Assembly: GCF_026283965.1 (NCBI RefSeq) | Contig: NZ_JAPDPD010000001.1 | Span: forward strand, 434,001 to 498,000 | Length of the DNA stretch: 64,000 nucleotides | Direction of reading: 5' to 3' | From: Dyella subtropica | Lineage (GTDB): Bacteria; Pseudomonadota; Gammaproteobacteria; Xanthomonadales; Rhodanobacteraceae | Part shown: in pieces, positions 40,269 to 48,827 of the stretch | Numbering within the stretch: the first letter of the stretch is position 1 | Layout of the letters: every line of letters begins with the position of its first letter | Translations under genes and position numbers: made by a program | Notes under the pieces: model-generated | Told to the model about the DNA's origin: nothing | What the model saw: only the letters and a program-made list of their open reading frames with translations | The model's database searches: none

Positions 40269-40949
40269 ATGAGCCCATTGTCCCCCGTCCCTGTACTCAC
40301 CATCGACGGGCCTTCGGGATCGGGCAAAGGCACGATCAGCCGGCTGGTGGCCGAGCATTTGGGGTGGCGCCTGCTGGATTCAGGTGCTTTGTATCGGGCG
40401 GTAGGCTATGCCGCAGGCATGGAGGGGTTGGATTTGTCTGATGCTGAGGCGGTTACTCGTTGTGCTCAGCACGTGAAGATCCGCTTCCATGCGGCCCCTG
40501 ATGGCCAGGACACTCGCGTCCTGGTCAATGGCCACGATGCCACCGACGAGCTGCGAACCGAGACTGCGGGCGCTGCGGCGTCGGCCATTGCCTCCATTCC
40601 TTCGGTGCGTCAGGCCTTGGTTGATCTGCAGTTGGGCTTCCGCAAGTCGCCCGGCCTGGTGGCTGACGGGCGGGATATGGGGACAGTGATTTTCCCCGAT
40701 GCCGCCCACAAGGTGTTCCTGACCGCCAGCGCCGCCGAACGAGCAAAAAGGCGCTATAAGCAGTTGAAGGAAAAGGGGCTCAGCGTTACACTCTCTAACC
40801 TTCAGCGCGAGATCGAAGCGCGTGACGCTCGCGATGCATCCCGAGCGGTTGCGCCGCTGAAACCTGCCGAAGATGCCGTCCTGGTGGATACCACCGGCAT
40901 GAGCATTGAAGGTGTGGTCGCGAAAGTACTTGCTGTCGTGCAGCCCTGA
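40269..40949 (+). CDS. cmk: Cytidylate kinase (226 aa)
   Basis: Phosphorylates CMP and dCMP. The P-loop is [20 protein letters not shown], followed by [13 protein letters not shown]. The CMP-binding and lid parts read [20 protein letters not shown] and [13 protein letters not shown]. The ATG at 40269 is preceded by GGAG. It lies directly upstream of rpsA, the conserved cmk-rpsA-ihfB order. Confidence 0.96.
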   Translation: MSPLSPVPVLTIDGPSGSGKGTISRLVAEHLGWRLLDSGALYRAVGYAAGMEGLDLSDAEAVTRCAQHVKIRFHAAPDGQDTRVLVNGHDATDELRTETAGAAASAIASIPSVRQALVDLQLGFRKSPGLVADGRDMGTVIFPDAAHKVFLTASAAERAKRRYKQLKEKGLSVTLSNLQREIEARDARDASRAVAPLKPAEDAVLVDTTGMSIEGVVAKVLAVVQP

Positions 40950-40972
40950 GCGGATCGCATGTCGGCATTGGT

Positions 40973-40995
40973 GCCCCTGTCGCGGCAGGGGTTTT
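40973..40995 (+). terminator. Terminator-like hairpin between cmk and rpsA
   Basis: CCCCTG (40974-40979) pairs with CAGGGG (40986-40991), followed by four T. It lies at the start of the long rpsA leader, which in other bacteria is the target of S1 autoregulation; partial read-through is likely. Confidence 0.6.
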
Positions 40996-41129
40996 GGTCA
41001 ACGGTGCCGAGGGCCGTCCCGCTGAGGGACAACCCGAAGACACCCATAACCGGTGGGCCGATCCATCCGTGCGCATAACTTCCGACGGCGCGCACTGGAT
41101 TACGGCCTTTTCTCATTTCTGGAATCAAC

Positions 41130-42803
41130 ATGACTGAAAGTTTTGCCGAACTGTTTGAACAGAGCCAACAGGCTATCTCCAAGCTGAAGCCGGGCGCGAT
41201 CGTCACCGGTATCGTTGTGGAAATCCGCAACGACGTCGTCGTGATCAACGCTGGCCTGAAGAGCGAAGGCATCGTCCCCATCGAGCAGTTCAAGGATGAG
41301 AAGGGCGAGTTGGAGGTGCAGGTAGGCGACGAGGTGAAGGTTGCCCTCGATGCCCTGGAAGACGGTTTCGGCGAGACCAAGCTGTCCCGCGAGAAAGCCA
41401 AGCGTTCGATGGTATGGGACGACCTGGAGCAGGCGTTCGACAAGGAGGAGACCATCAAGGGCATGATCTCCGGCAAGGTCAAGGGCGGCTTCACCGTCGA
41501 TATCAAGGATGTCCGCGCGTTCCTGCCGGGCTCGCTGGTCGACGTGCGCCCGGTGCGCGAGCCGACCTATCTCGAGGGCAAGGAGCTCGAGTTCAAGATC
41601 ATCAAGCTCGACCGCAAGCGCAACAACGTGGTCGTCAGCCGCCGTGCCGTCGTCGAGACCGAGTTCTCCGAGGAGCGCGAGAAGCTGCTTGAGCGTCTGA
41701 CCGAAGGCGCGGTGGTCAAGGGTACCGTCAAGAACCTCACCGACTACGGCGCGTTCGTGGATCTGGGTGGTATCGACGGCCTGCTGCATATCACTGACAT
41801 GGCGTGGAAGCGCGTGCGTCATCCGTCCGAAGTCGTCAACGTCGGCGACGAGCTGGACGTCCGCGTGCTGAAGTACGACCGCGAGCGCAACCGCGTGTCG
41901 CTGGGCCTGAAGCAGCTGGGCGACGACCCGTGGGTCGCCATTGCCCGCCGTTACCCGGTCGGCAGCCGCCTGTTCGGCAAGGTCTCCAACGTCACCGATT
42001 ACGGTTGCTTCGTCGAGATCGAGCCGGGCGTGGAAGGCCTGGTCCACGTGTCCGAGATGGACTGGACCAACAAGAACGTCAACCCGGCCAAGGTCGTGCA
42101 GGTCGGCGACGAGACCGAAGTGATGGTGCTGGACGTGGACGAAGAGCGTCGCCGCATCTCGCTGGGTATCAAGCAGACCCGCTCGAACCCGTGGGAAGCC
42201 TTCGCAGCGATGCACAAGAAGGGTGACAAGGTGTCCGGTCAGATCAAGTCGATCACCGACTTCGGTGTCTTCATTGGCCTGGACGGTGGCATCGACGGCT
42301 TGGTCCACCTGTCCGACATCTCCTGGCAGGCTTCGGGCGAAGATCTGGTTCGCAACTTCAAGAAGGGCGACGAGATCGAGGCCGTGGTGCTGGCTGTGGA
42401 CCCGGAGCGCGAGCGCATCTCCCTCGGCATCAAGCAGATGGAGCAGGATCCGTTCGGTCAGTTCATGGCGACCAATCCGCGCGGCACCATCGTCAACGGT
42501 GTCGTGAAGGAAGTCGACGCCAAGGGTGCCGTGATCGACCTCGGCGAGGGCGTCGAGGGTTACCTGCGTGCCAACGACATCGCCAAGGAGCGCATCGACG
42601 ACGCCACCCTGCACCTGAAGGTGGGCGACAAGGTCGAGGCCAAGTTCACTGGCATGGACCGCAAGGGTCGTCAGCTCCAGCTCTCCATCCGTGCGAAGGA
42701 CGAGGAAGAGCTGAATGACGCCATGGCTGAGTACTCGTCCGCTTCAGGCGGCACGACCAAGCTGGGCGCCCTGCTGAAAGAGCAGCTGAACAAAGCTGAC
42801 TAA
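41130..42803 (+). CDS. rpsA: Ribosomal protein bS1 (557 aa)
   Basis: Binds mRNA at the 30S subunit. Six S1 OB-fold repeats are visible. The first is [20 protein letters not shown] and the second [20 protein letters not shown]. Later ones have the standard [40 protein letters not shown] and [20 protein letters not shown] patterns, with a sixth to the end. The length is the usual 557. It is followed by a GC-rich hairpin and ihfB. Confidence 0.98.
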   Translation: MTESFAELFEQSQQAISKLKPGAIVTGIVVEIRNDVVVINAGLKSEGIVPIEQFKDEKGELEVQVGDEVKVALDALEDGFGETKLSREKAKRSMVWDDLEQAFDKEETIKGMISGKVKGGFTVDIKDVRAFLPGSLVDVRPVREPTYLEGKELEFKIIKLDRKRNNVVVSRRAVVETEFSEEREKLLERLTEGAVVKGTVKNLTDYGAFVDLGGIDGLLHITDMAWKRVRHPSEVVNVGDELDVRVLKYDRERNRVSLGLKQLGDDPWVAIARRYPVGSRLFGKVSNVTDYGCFVEIEPGVEGLVHVSEMDWTNKNVNPAKVVQVGDETEVMVLDVDEERRRISLGIKQTRSNPWEAFAAMHKKGDKVSGQIKSITDFGVFIGLDGGIDGLVHLSDISWQASGEDLVRNFKKGDEIEAVVLAVDPERERISLGIKQMEQDPFGQFMATNPRGTIVNGVVKEVDAKGAVIDLGEGVEGYLRANDIAKERIDDATLHLKVGDKVEAKFTGMDRKGRQLQLSIRAKDEEELNDAMAEYSSASGGTTKLGALLKEQLNKAD

Positions 42804-42818
42804 GCAACACGCATGACA

Positions 42819-42841
42819 CGGGGCGGCACGTTGCCGCCCCG
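42819..42841 (+). terminator. Hairpin between rpsA and ihfB
   Basis: CGGGGCGGC pairs with GCCGCCCCG over a 5-base loop, 15 bp after the rpsA stop. There is no T-run, so it probably attenuates or protects the rpsA mRNA. Confidence 0.55.
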
Positions 42842-42870
42842 TGGTTCCACGTCACGGACATTGGGGACCC

Positions 42871-43173
42871 ATGACCAAATCCGAATTGATCGAGGCGCTG
42901 GCACGGCGTCAGACCCATCTTGCGTTTGGCGATGTCGAACTGGCCGTCAAAAGCGTGATCGAGCAGATGAGCCATGCGCTTTCCCATGGCGAACGCATCG
43001 AAGTTCGTGGGTTCGGCAGCTTCGCACTGCACTACCGGCCGCCGCGTATGGGGCGCAACCCCAAGACTGGTGAGGCGGTTGCCTTGCCGGGTAAGCATGT
43101 TCCGCACTTCAAGCCGGGCAAGGAATTGCGCGAGCGAGTAAACCAGGATCTGGAATCGGTAACGTCCGCGTAA
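42871..43173 (+). CDS. ihfB: Integration host factor beta subunit (100 aa)
   Basis: A DNA-bending nucleoid protein that pairs with Ihf[21 protein letters not shown] begins the HU-like fold. The DNA-contacting arm has [20 protein letters not shown] and the family motif [10 protein letters not shown], with the Pro that kinks DNA. The ATG at 42871 is in the canonical position. A strong terminator follows. Confidence 0.96.
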   Translation: MTKSELIEALARRQTHLAFGDVELAVKSVIEQMSHALSHGERIEVRGFGSFALHYRPPRMGRNPKTGEAVALPGKHVPHFKPGKELRERVNQDLESVTSA

Positions 43174-43199
43174 GCGGTCGCCAGGATTCAGGGCCTTCG

Positions 43200-43239
43200 G
43201 AAGGCAGGCGGCGTCAAGCCGGTCCTGCCTTCTTTTTTG
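43200..43239 (+). terminator. Rho-independent terminator of ihfB
   Basis: GAAGGCAGG (43200-43208) pairs with CCTGCCTTC (43224-43232), with an inner CGGC/GCCG stem, followed by TTTTTT. Confidence 0.92.
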
Positions 43240-43341
43240 TCTGCGATATGTGAAGGTGATCGCTTCCCGTTTTGAGTTCTTGCGTCCTCAGTTTTCACTC
43301 ATGCCTGTGCCCATCCATGGCAATCGGGTAAAGTCGCGGCC

Positions 43342-43602
43342 ATGCGATTGATCGTGATGCTGATCCTGCTGCTGTTCGTTGCTGCCGGCATAGTGCTGGG
43401 GGCGCTCAATGCCGATCTGGTCGAATACGACCTGGCCTTCGTGCATTTTCAGATGCCGAAAGGCGCTGCCTTATTGGCTGCCTTGGTGCTGGGTTGGCTG
43501 TTGGGCGGGTTGACGGCATGGCTGGGCGTGAGCTCGCGTCACCGTCGCCAGCGCCGTCAAGCTGCTCGCAACGCCGACTCCAGGTTGCCCGCAGACGCAT
43601 GA
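43342..43602 (+). CDS. lapA: LapA-domain inner-membrane protein (86 aa)
   Basis: Two membrane helices (LIVMLILLLFVAAGIVLGAL and AALLAALVLGWLLGGLTAWL) flank the conserved NADLVEYDLAFVHFQMPKGA segment of the LapA/DUF1049 family. A basic cytoplasmic tail follows. It acts with LapB in controlling LPS synthesis. Its stop overlaps the lapB start (ATGA). Confidence 0.92.
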   Translation: MRLIVMLILLLFVAAGIVLGALNADLVEYDLAFVHFQMPKGAALLAALVLGWLLGGLTAWLGVSSRHRRQRRQAARNADSRLPADA

Positions 43603-44771
43603 TTGCCCTCTATGTGCTTGCCCTGCTGATTCCAGTCGCCTTCGCCAGTGGCTGGTGGACTGCCCGAAGCGCCGGGGTGAAGCGCTCCGGTGCCCAGGTC
43701 AGCGAGCTGTCTTCGGACTACTTCCGTGGCCTCAACTACCTGCTCAATGAAGAGCAGGACAAAGCCATCGAGGTCTTCCTTCGCCTGGCCGAGTACAACC
43801 GCGACACGGTCGAGACCCATTTGGCGCTGGGCAATTTGTTCCGCCGCCGCGGTGAGGTCGATCGCGCTATCCGTCTGCACCAGCACCTGGTGTCTCGTCC
43901 CGGTCTCTCGGATGCGATGAAGACCGTCGCCTTACTGGAACTGGGCGAAGACTATATGCGCGCCGGGTTGCTGGACCGTGCTGAAACCCTGTTTTCCGAC
44001 CTGGTGGCGATGGACGCGCATGCGCCTTCGGCGCTGCGTCATCTGATTGCGATCTACCAGCACGAGCGTGACTGGCACAAAGCCATTGAGCATGCCCGCC
44101 GACTGGAGGCTATGACCGGTGAGGACGAGGCCGGCATGATTGCGCAGTTCTATTGCGAACTGGCCGACCAGGCTCGCCAGCATGGGGCCAGGCAGGATGC
44201 CAGCGAGTATCTGCGCCAGGCCTTCGCCTGCCAGCCCGACTGCGTGCGTGCCTTCATGCTCACGGGGCGCCTGCATGCCGAAGACGGGCAGCATGGCACG
44301 GCCGTCGATGTCTACGAGACCGCGATCGAGGCCGATATCGCCTTTGTGCCAGAGATCCTTCCGCCGCTGCTCAACAGCTACGCACGCTCGCAGCAGATGG
44401 AGCGGGCGGAGCGTTTCCTGCGCGACATCCTGGAGCGCTACCACGGTGTTTCTCCGGTGCTGGCGCTGACTCGGCTGTACCAGCAGCGCGATGGTGAGCG
44501 CACGGCCATCGACTTTCTTACTTCGCAGTTGCGTCAGCGTCCCTCGGTACGTGGGCTCATGGCGCTAATCGACGCCACCATGGACAAAGTGGAAGGCGAG
44601 GCGCGCGAAAATTTCCTGATCCTGCGCGACCTCACCAAGAAGCTGCTGGAAGGCCAGGCCATGTATCGCTGCAGCCGCTGTGGTTTCGGGGCCAAGGCGC
44701 ATCACTGGCAGTGTCCTAGCTGCAAGAGCTGGAGCACGATCCGCCCAATCCACGGCGTCGCCAACGAGTGA
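43599..44771 (+). CDS. lapB: LPS assembly regulator LapB (390 aa)
   Basis: An inner-membrane protein (YciM) that promotes FtsH-mediated turnover of LpxC. One N-terminal helix (MIALYVLALLIPVAFASGWW) is followed by about nine TPR units, beginning YFRGLNYLLNEEQDKAIEVF. The C-terminal rubredoxin-like metal site is CSRCGFGAKAHHWQCPSC. The length is the family norm. Translation is coupled to lapA. Confidence 0.96.
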   Translation: MIALYVLALLIPVAFASGWWTARSAGVKRSGAQVSELSSDYFRGLNYLLNEEQDKAIEVFLRLAEYNRDTVETHLALGNLFRRRGEVDRAIRLHQHLVSRPGLSDAMKTVALLELGEDYMRAGLLDRAETLFSDLVAMDAHAPSALRHLIAIYQHERDWHKAIEHARRLEAMTGEDEAGMIAQFYCELADQARQHGARQDASEYLRQAFACQPDCVRAFMLTGRLHAEDGQHGTAVDVYETAIEADIAFVPEILPPLLNSYARSQQMERAERFLRDILERYHGVSPVLALTRLYQQRDGERTAIDFLTSQLRQRPSVRGLMALIDATMDKVEGEARENFLILRDLTKKLLEGQAMYRCSRCGFGAKAHHWQCPSCKSWSTIRPIHGVANE

Positions 44772-44778
44772 GGTGGGG

Positions 44779-45810
44779 ATGTCGCCTTTCATGCTGGCCA
44801 TAAGGATGGTGCTGGCATCGCTGCTGGTTGCCTTGTTCGTGGTGCGCGGTGCCATCGCCTACGCGCATCGCCGCGGCATGCTGGACCATCCCGGGCAGCG
44901 TCGCTCCCATACGATACCGACCCCGCGCGGCGGAGGCATCGGCATCATCATCGCCGTCTTGCTCACTGCGCCCTGGTGCCTGTGGTTGCTTCCTGCCGCA
45001 TGGTCGATCGCTGTGACCTCAGCATTCGCCCTGGGAACCCTGATGGTCGCCGCGATCGGCTGGTGGGACGACCACCATTCACTGCCGGTGCTGCCGCGCC
45101 TGGGGGGGCAGTTGACCGCTTGCGCGTTGTTCGCTTGCGCCCTGGTGGCCGGTGTGGCTTCCTGGCTATGGTTGCCTCTGCTGGTGTTGGGCGGGGCCTG
45201 GAGCATCAACCTGCACAACTTCATGGACGGCATCGATGGCCTACTGGCGCAGCAAGCCCTGTTCGTTGCTGTGGGCCTGGCCTTGTTGGCGATGGGCGGG
45301 GGGCAGCCCGCGCTGGCCGTCAGCATCGCTTGCCTGGCGGCGGCAACCCTGGGGTTTTGGTACTACAACCGTCCTCGGGCGGCCATTTTCATGGGCGATG
45401 TGGGCAGTGGGACGCTGGGTTTCCTCTTGTTCGCCTTCATCGCCATGCTGTGGCGGGTGGATTGGCGCTTGCTCTGGCCGGCCCTGATCCTCAGTTCATC
45501 CTTTGTAACGGACGCCAGCCTTACCCTTTTCAGCCGGTTTCTGAAAGGACGGCGCTGGTACACTCCGCACCGCGAACACGTCTACCAATGGCTGGTTCGC
45601 AGTGGCATGTCGCACGCTCAAGGGGGCGCGTGCTATCTGGCCTGGAACCTTTTGATAGCGGCGCCTCTGGCCTGGCTGTCATGGTTTTGTCCAGGATGGG
45701 GATGGACGATCTGCGTCGTCACGTATTTGATCGCGAGCGCAGCATGGATGCTCGCCAAGCGCTACTGTCGGTGGCGTATCCAGCACAAGGCCATTCATGT
45801 CGCTACGTAA
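44779..45810 (+). CDS. WecA/WbpL-type sugar-1-phosphate transferase (343 aa)
   Basis: A polytopic enzyme that moves a HexNAc-1-phosphate onto undecaprenyl phosphate to start O-antigen repeat units. Family motifs are RRSHTIPTPRGGG, the acidic GWWDDHHSLP, NLHNFMDGIDGL and FMGDVGSG. About ten hydrophobic helices are seen. The ATG at 44779 has GGTGGGG upstream. Its end overlaps the next gene by 14 bp, placing both in one operon. Confidence 0.93.
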   Translation: MSPFMLAIRMVLASLLVALFVVRGAIAYAHRRGMLDHPGQRRSHTIPTPRGGGIGIIIAVLLTAPWCLWLLPAAWSIAVTSAFALGTLMVAAIGWWDDHHSLPVLPRLGGQLTACALFACALVAGVASWLWLPLLVLGGAWSINLHNFMDGIDGLLAQQALFVAVGLALLAMGGGQPALAVSIACLAAATLGFWYYNRPRAAIFMGDVGSGTLGFLLFAFIAMLWRVDWRLLWPALILSSSFVTDASLTLFSRFLKGRRWYTPHREHVYQWLVRSGMSHAQGGACYLAWNLLIAAPLAWLSWFCPGWGWTICVVTYLIASAAWMLAKRYCRWRIQHKAIHVAT

Positions 45811-47692
45811 ACTGATCGGTGTCATTCATCCGCGCACGGCAGTCGTCGGGCATGACTTGCTGATGGCGGCATTGGCCTGGTGGGCGGCGAAGGCATTGCG
45901 TTATGCCTTGATCGACGATGCGGCGATCAGCTTCCACCTCCTTGAGTTTCCATTGGTGCTGGCCGTGCAGGGCGTGGTGCTCAACTGGACGGGCCTGTAC
46001 CGCGGCCTGTGGCGCTTTGCCAGTCTGCCCGATCTGTGGAACATCCTTCGCGCGACGGTGATCGGTGCGCTGGCGATTGGCCTCACCCTGTTTCTGTACG
46101 ACCGTCTCGCTGACGTGCCGCGCTCGGTGCTGCTGGTCTATCCGGTGGTGCTGTCCCTGCTGCTGGGTGCCCCGCGCTTGACCTACCGATTCTGGAAGGA
46201 CAGCCGCGTCGACATGTTCCAGTCGCAGCCGGTACAGCGCGTGCTGATCGTCGGTGCGGATCGTGCCGGCGAGGCTTTGGCGCGTGATCTTCATCGCGAC
46301 AGCCGCTATGCGGTGGTCGGTTTCGTCGACGACCGGGACAGCCTGCGCGGCGCCAGCATCAATGGACGCCCGGTGCTTGGCCGCATCGAACAGTTGCCTG
46401 AGCTGGCCCGCGAAGTGGCCGCGCAGATGTTGCTGATCGCGATGCCCGGCGCTTCGACGGAAGAGATGCGCAATATCGTTGAGCTGTGCGACCAGACCGG
46501 TCTGCCCTATCGCACCGTGCCCAAGCTCGAGGACGTCGTCGCCGGCCGCGCGCAGTTCAACGAGATCAAGGAAGTCGCCATCGAGGATCTGCTCGGCCGC
46601 GATGCGATCGAACTCGATTGGACGGCTATTCGCGAGACCCTCACCGGCAAGCGCGTGCTGGTCACGGGTGGCGGCGGCTCCATCGGTTCCGAACTGTGCC
46701 GGCAGGTGGCGAGGCTGGGTGCGCAATCGCTCTGCGTGGTCGACCACAGCGAATTCAACCTGTACCAGATTTCGCAAGAACTGCGCCTTGAATACCCGGA
46801 GCTGATTTTCGACGCTGTTCTCGCCGACTGCGGCGACTCGGCAGCGACGCAGCGCCTGTTCTCCGAGCTAAAGCCGCAGGTGGTTTTCCATGCGGCCGCC
46901 TATAAGCACGTGCCGATGCTGCAGGGGCAGTTGCGCTCTGCCTTCCGTAACAACGTGCTGGCCTCGCGCACCATGGCCGATATGGCTGATCGCCACGGGG
47001 TCGAGTGCTTCGTACTGATTTCCACCGACAAGGCGGTCAACCCCACCAGCGTGATGGGTGCTTGCAAGCGCATTGCGGAAATCTGGTGCCAAAACCTCGA
47101 TGCGCGATCGAATACGCGCTACATCACCGTGCGTTTCGGCAATGTGCTGGACTCTGCGGGCTCGGTGGTTCCGTTGTTCCGCAAGCAGATCCGCAGTGGC
47201 GGTCCGGTGACCATCACCCATCCGGAAATTTCGCGCTACTTCATGACCATCCCTGAAGCCTGCCAGCTGATCCTGCAGGCAGCGAGTCTGGGTAAGGGCG
47301 GTGAAATTTTTGCGCTCGATATGGGCGAGCCGGTGAAGATCCGTGATCTGGCCGAGCAGATGATCCGTCTCGCCGGCAAGAAGCCGGGGACCGAGATCCC
47401 CATTGTCTTCACCGGCCTGCGTTCGGGCGAGAAGTTGTTCGAAGAGCTGTTCCATCCGCTCGAAAACTACAGCGCCACCGCGCATGCCAAGATTTTCCTG
47501 GCGCAATACCGTCAGGTGAGCTGGGACCTCTTGCAGGCCCAGCTAGTCAAGGCGTCCGAGGCGACGTCCGCGTTCGATGAAGAAAGTCTGCGGCGCTGCG
47601 TGTCCAGCCTGCTGCCCTCGTTCCGCTGGAGCGATGTGGCGCAGCCGGACAACGTGGTGTCGATCCGTCGCAATGAATCAGGAGAGAAGTGA
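45797..47692 (+). CDS. WbpM/FlaA1-like nucleotide-sugar 4,6-dehydratase (631 aa)
   Basis: Four N-terminal membrane helices precede a CoA-binding-like Rossmann segment (VLIVGADRAGEALARDL) and a second, catalytic SDR domain (VLVTGGGGSIGSELCRQV). The catalytic Ser-Met-Lys type triad appears in STDKAVNPTSVMGACKRIAE, as in WbpM rather than the Tyr-Lys form. It probably converts UDP-GlcNAc to the 4-keto-6-deoxy sugar for surface polysaccharide. It sits between the initiating transferase and galU. Confidence 0.93.
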   Translation: MSLRKLIGVIHPRTAVVGHDLLMAALAWWAAKALRYALIDDAAISFHLLEFPLVLAVQGVVLNWTGLYRGLWRFASLPDLWNILRATVIGALAIGLTLFLYDRLADVPRSVLLVYPVVLSLLLGAPRLTYRFWKDSRVDMFQSQPVQRVLIVGADRAGEALARDLHRDSRYAVVGFVDDRDSLRGASINGRPVLGRIEQLPELAREVAAQMLLIAMPGASTEEMRNIVELCDQTGLPYRTVPKLEDVVAGRAQFNEIKEVAIEDLLGRDAIELDWTAIRETLTGKRVLVTGGGGSIGSELCRQVARLGAQSLCVVDHSEFNLYQISQELRLEYPELIFDAVLADCGDSAATQRLFSELKPQVVFHAAAYKHVPMLQGQLRSAFRNNVLASRTMADMADRHGVECFVLISTDKAVNPTSVMGACKRIAEIWCQNLDARSNTRYITVRFGNVLDSAGSVVPLFRKQIRSGGPVTITHPEISRYFMTIPEACQLILQAASLGKGGEIFALDMGEPVKIRDLAEQMIRLAGKKPGTEIPIVFTGLRSGEKLFEELFHPLENYSATAHAKIFLAQYRQVSWDLLQAQLVKASEATSAFDEESLRRCVSSLLPSFRWSDVAQPDNVVSIRRNESGEK

Positions 47693-48565
47693 GTGAGTAA
47701 GCCGTTGCGCAAGGTGGTCTTCCCGGTGGCTGGCCTCGGTACGCGCTTTCTGCCGGCCACCAAGGTCGTCGCCAAGGAAATGCTGCCGGTACTGGACAAG
47801 CCGTTGATCCAGTACGCCGTTGACGAGGCCGTGGAGGCCGGTGCTGATACGCTGATTTTCGTCACCAATCGCTATAAGCACGCCATCGCCGATTACTTCG
47901 ACAAGGCTTACGAGCTGGAAGCGAAGCTGCAAGAGAAGGGCAAGGATGAGCTGCTCGCGCTGGTGCAGGGCACGCTGCCGCGCCATGTGCGCGCCATCTT
48001 CGTCACCCAGCCCGAAGCGCTGGGCCTGGGTCACGCTGTGCTGTGCGCCAAACCCGTGGTCGGCGATGAACCTTTCGGTGTGGTGTTGCCGGACGACCTG
48101 ATCTGGAACAAGGGCAAGGGTGCCCTGCGGCAGATGGCCGAGCTCGCGGAGTCTCAGCAGGCTGGTGTGATCGCCGTCGAGGAAGTGCCGCAGACCGACA
48201 CCGACAAGTACGGCATTGTGGACGCCACGCCGATCGATGCGCGCAGCGCACAGATTCGCCATATGGTGGAAAAGCCCAAGCCGGCGGATGCGCCGTCCAA
48301 TCTCGCCGTGGTCGGCCGCTATGTGCTGCCGGGGCGCATCTTTGAGCTGTTGGAGCAGACCACGCCTGGTGCGGGCGGCGAAATTCAGCTTACCGACGCC
48401 ATCGACGCCTTGCTGAAAGAACAGGGCAAGGTGCTGGCCTACCGTTTCGAAGGCACTCGTTTCGATTGCGGCAACAAGGCTGGCCTGGTGCGCGCGACCA
48501 TGCACATGGCACTACAGGACCCCAAGCTCGCACCGACGGTGCGTGAGCTGCTGAGCACGCTCTAA
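47693..48565 (+). CDS. galU: UTP-glucose-1-phosphate uridylyltransferase (290 aa)
   Basis: Makes UDP-glucose for LPS and exopolysaccharide. The nucleotidyltransferase start KVVFPVAGLGTRFLPATKVV is followed by EMLPVLDKPLIQYAVDEAVE, and GVVLPDDLIW and EIQLTDAIDALL complete the family. It starts with GTG immediately after the previous stop codon, so it is coupled to the dehydratase gene. Confidence 0.97.
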   Translation: MSKPLRKVVFPVAGLGTRFLPATKVVAKEMLPVLDKPLIQYAVDEAVEAGADTLIFVTNRYKHAIADYFDKAYELEAKLQEKGKDELLALVQGTLPRHVRAIFVTQPEALGLGHAVLCAKPVVGDEPFGVVLPDDLIWNKGKGALRQMAELAESQQAGVIAVEEVPQTDTDKYGIVDATPIDARSAQIRHMVEKPKPADAPSNLAVVGRYVLPGRIFELLEQTTPGAGGEIQLTDAIDALLKEQGKVLAYRFEGTRFDCGNKAGLVRATMHMALQDPKLAPTVRELLSTL

Positions 48566-48638
48566 GCTTTCACCACCGTCCATAGCCCTTAGTTGGGCCT
48601 ACGCGGATCGGATGGGTCCCCATGCCTATCCTGTCCAG

Positions 48639-48707
48639 TGACGACGCAAACAGCGTCGTCATGTCAGAATCTGTACCGCATCCTGCCATGTTCATGGAGC
48701 AGGATGC
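48639..48707. other. Two hairpins between galU and the macroglobulin gene
   Basis: TGACGACGC pairs with GCGTCGTCA (48639-48647, 48653-48661), and GCATCCTGC pairs with GCAGGATGC (48678-48686, 48699-48707). No T-run follows either. The rest of the 48566-48827 gap shows no gene; these stems may end the polysaccharide transcript. Confidence 0.45.
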
Positions 48708-48827
48708 GCTTGGGGAAAACTGATCGACACCGCTGTTCCACACTGTGGGGCGGCTTTGTCGCATGCGGTGTTGGTCCAGGGCCGGCGTCTGCCGCTTCTG
48801 TTCATTGGATGATTGTCAGGAAGCATT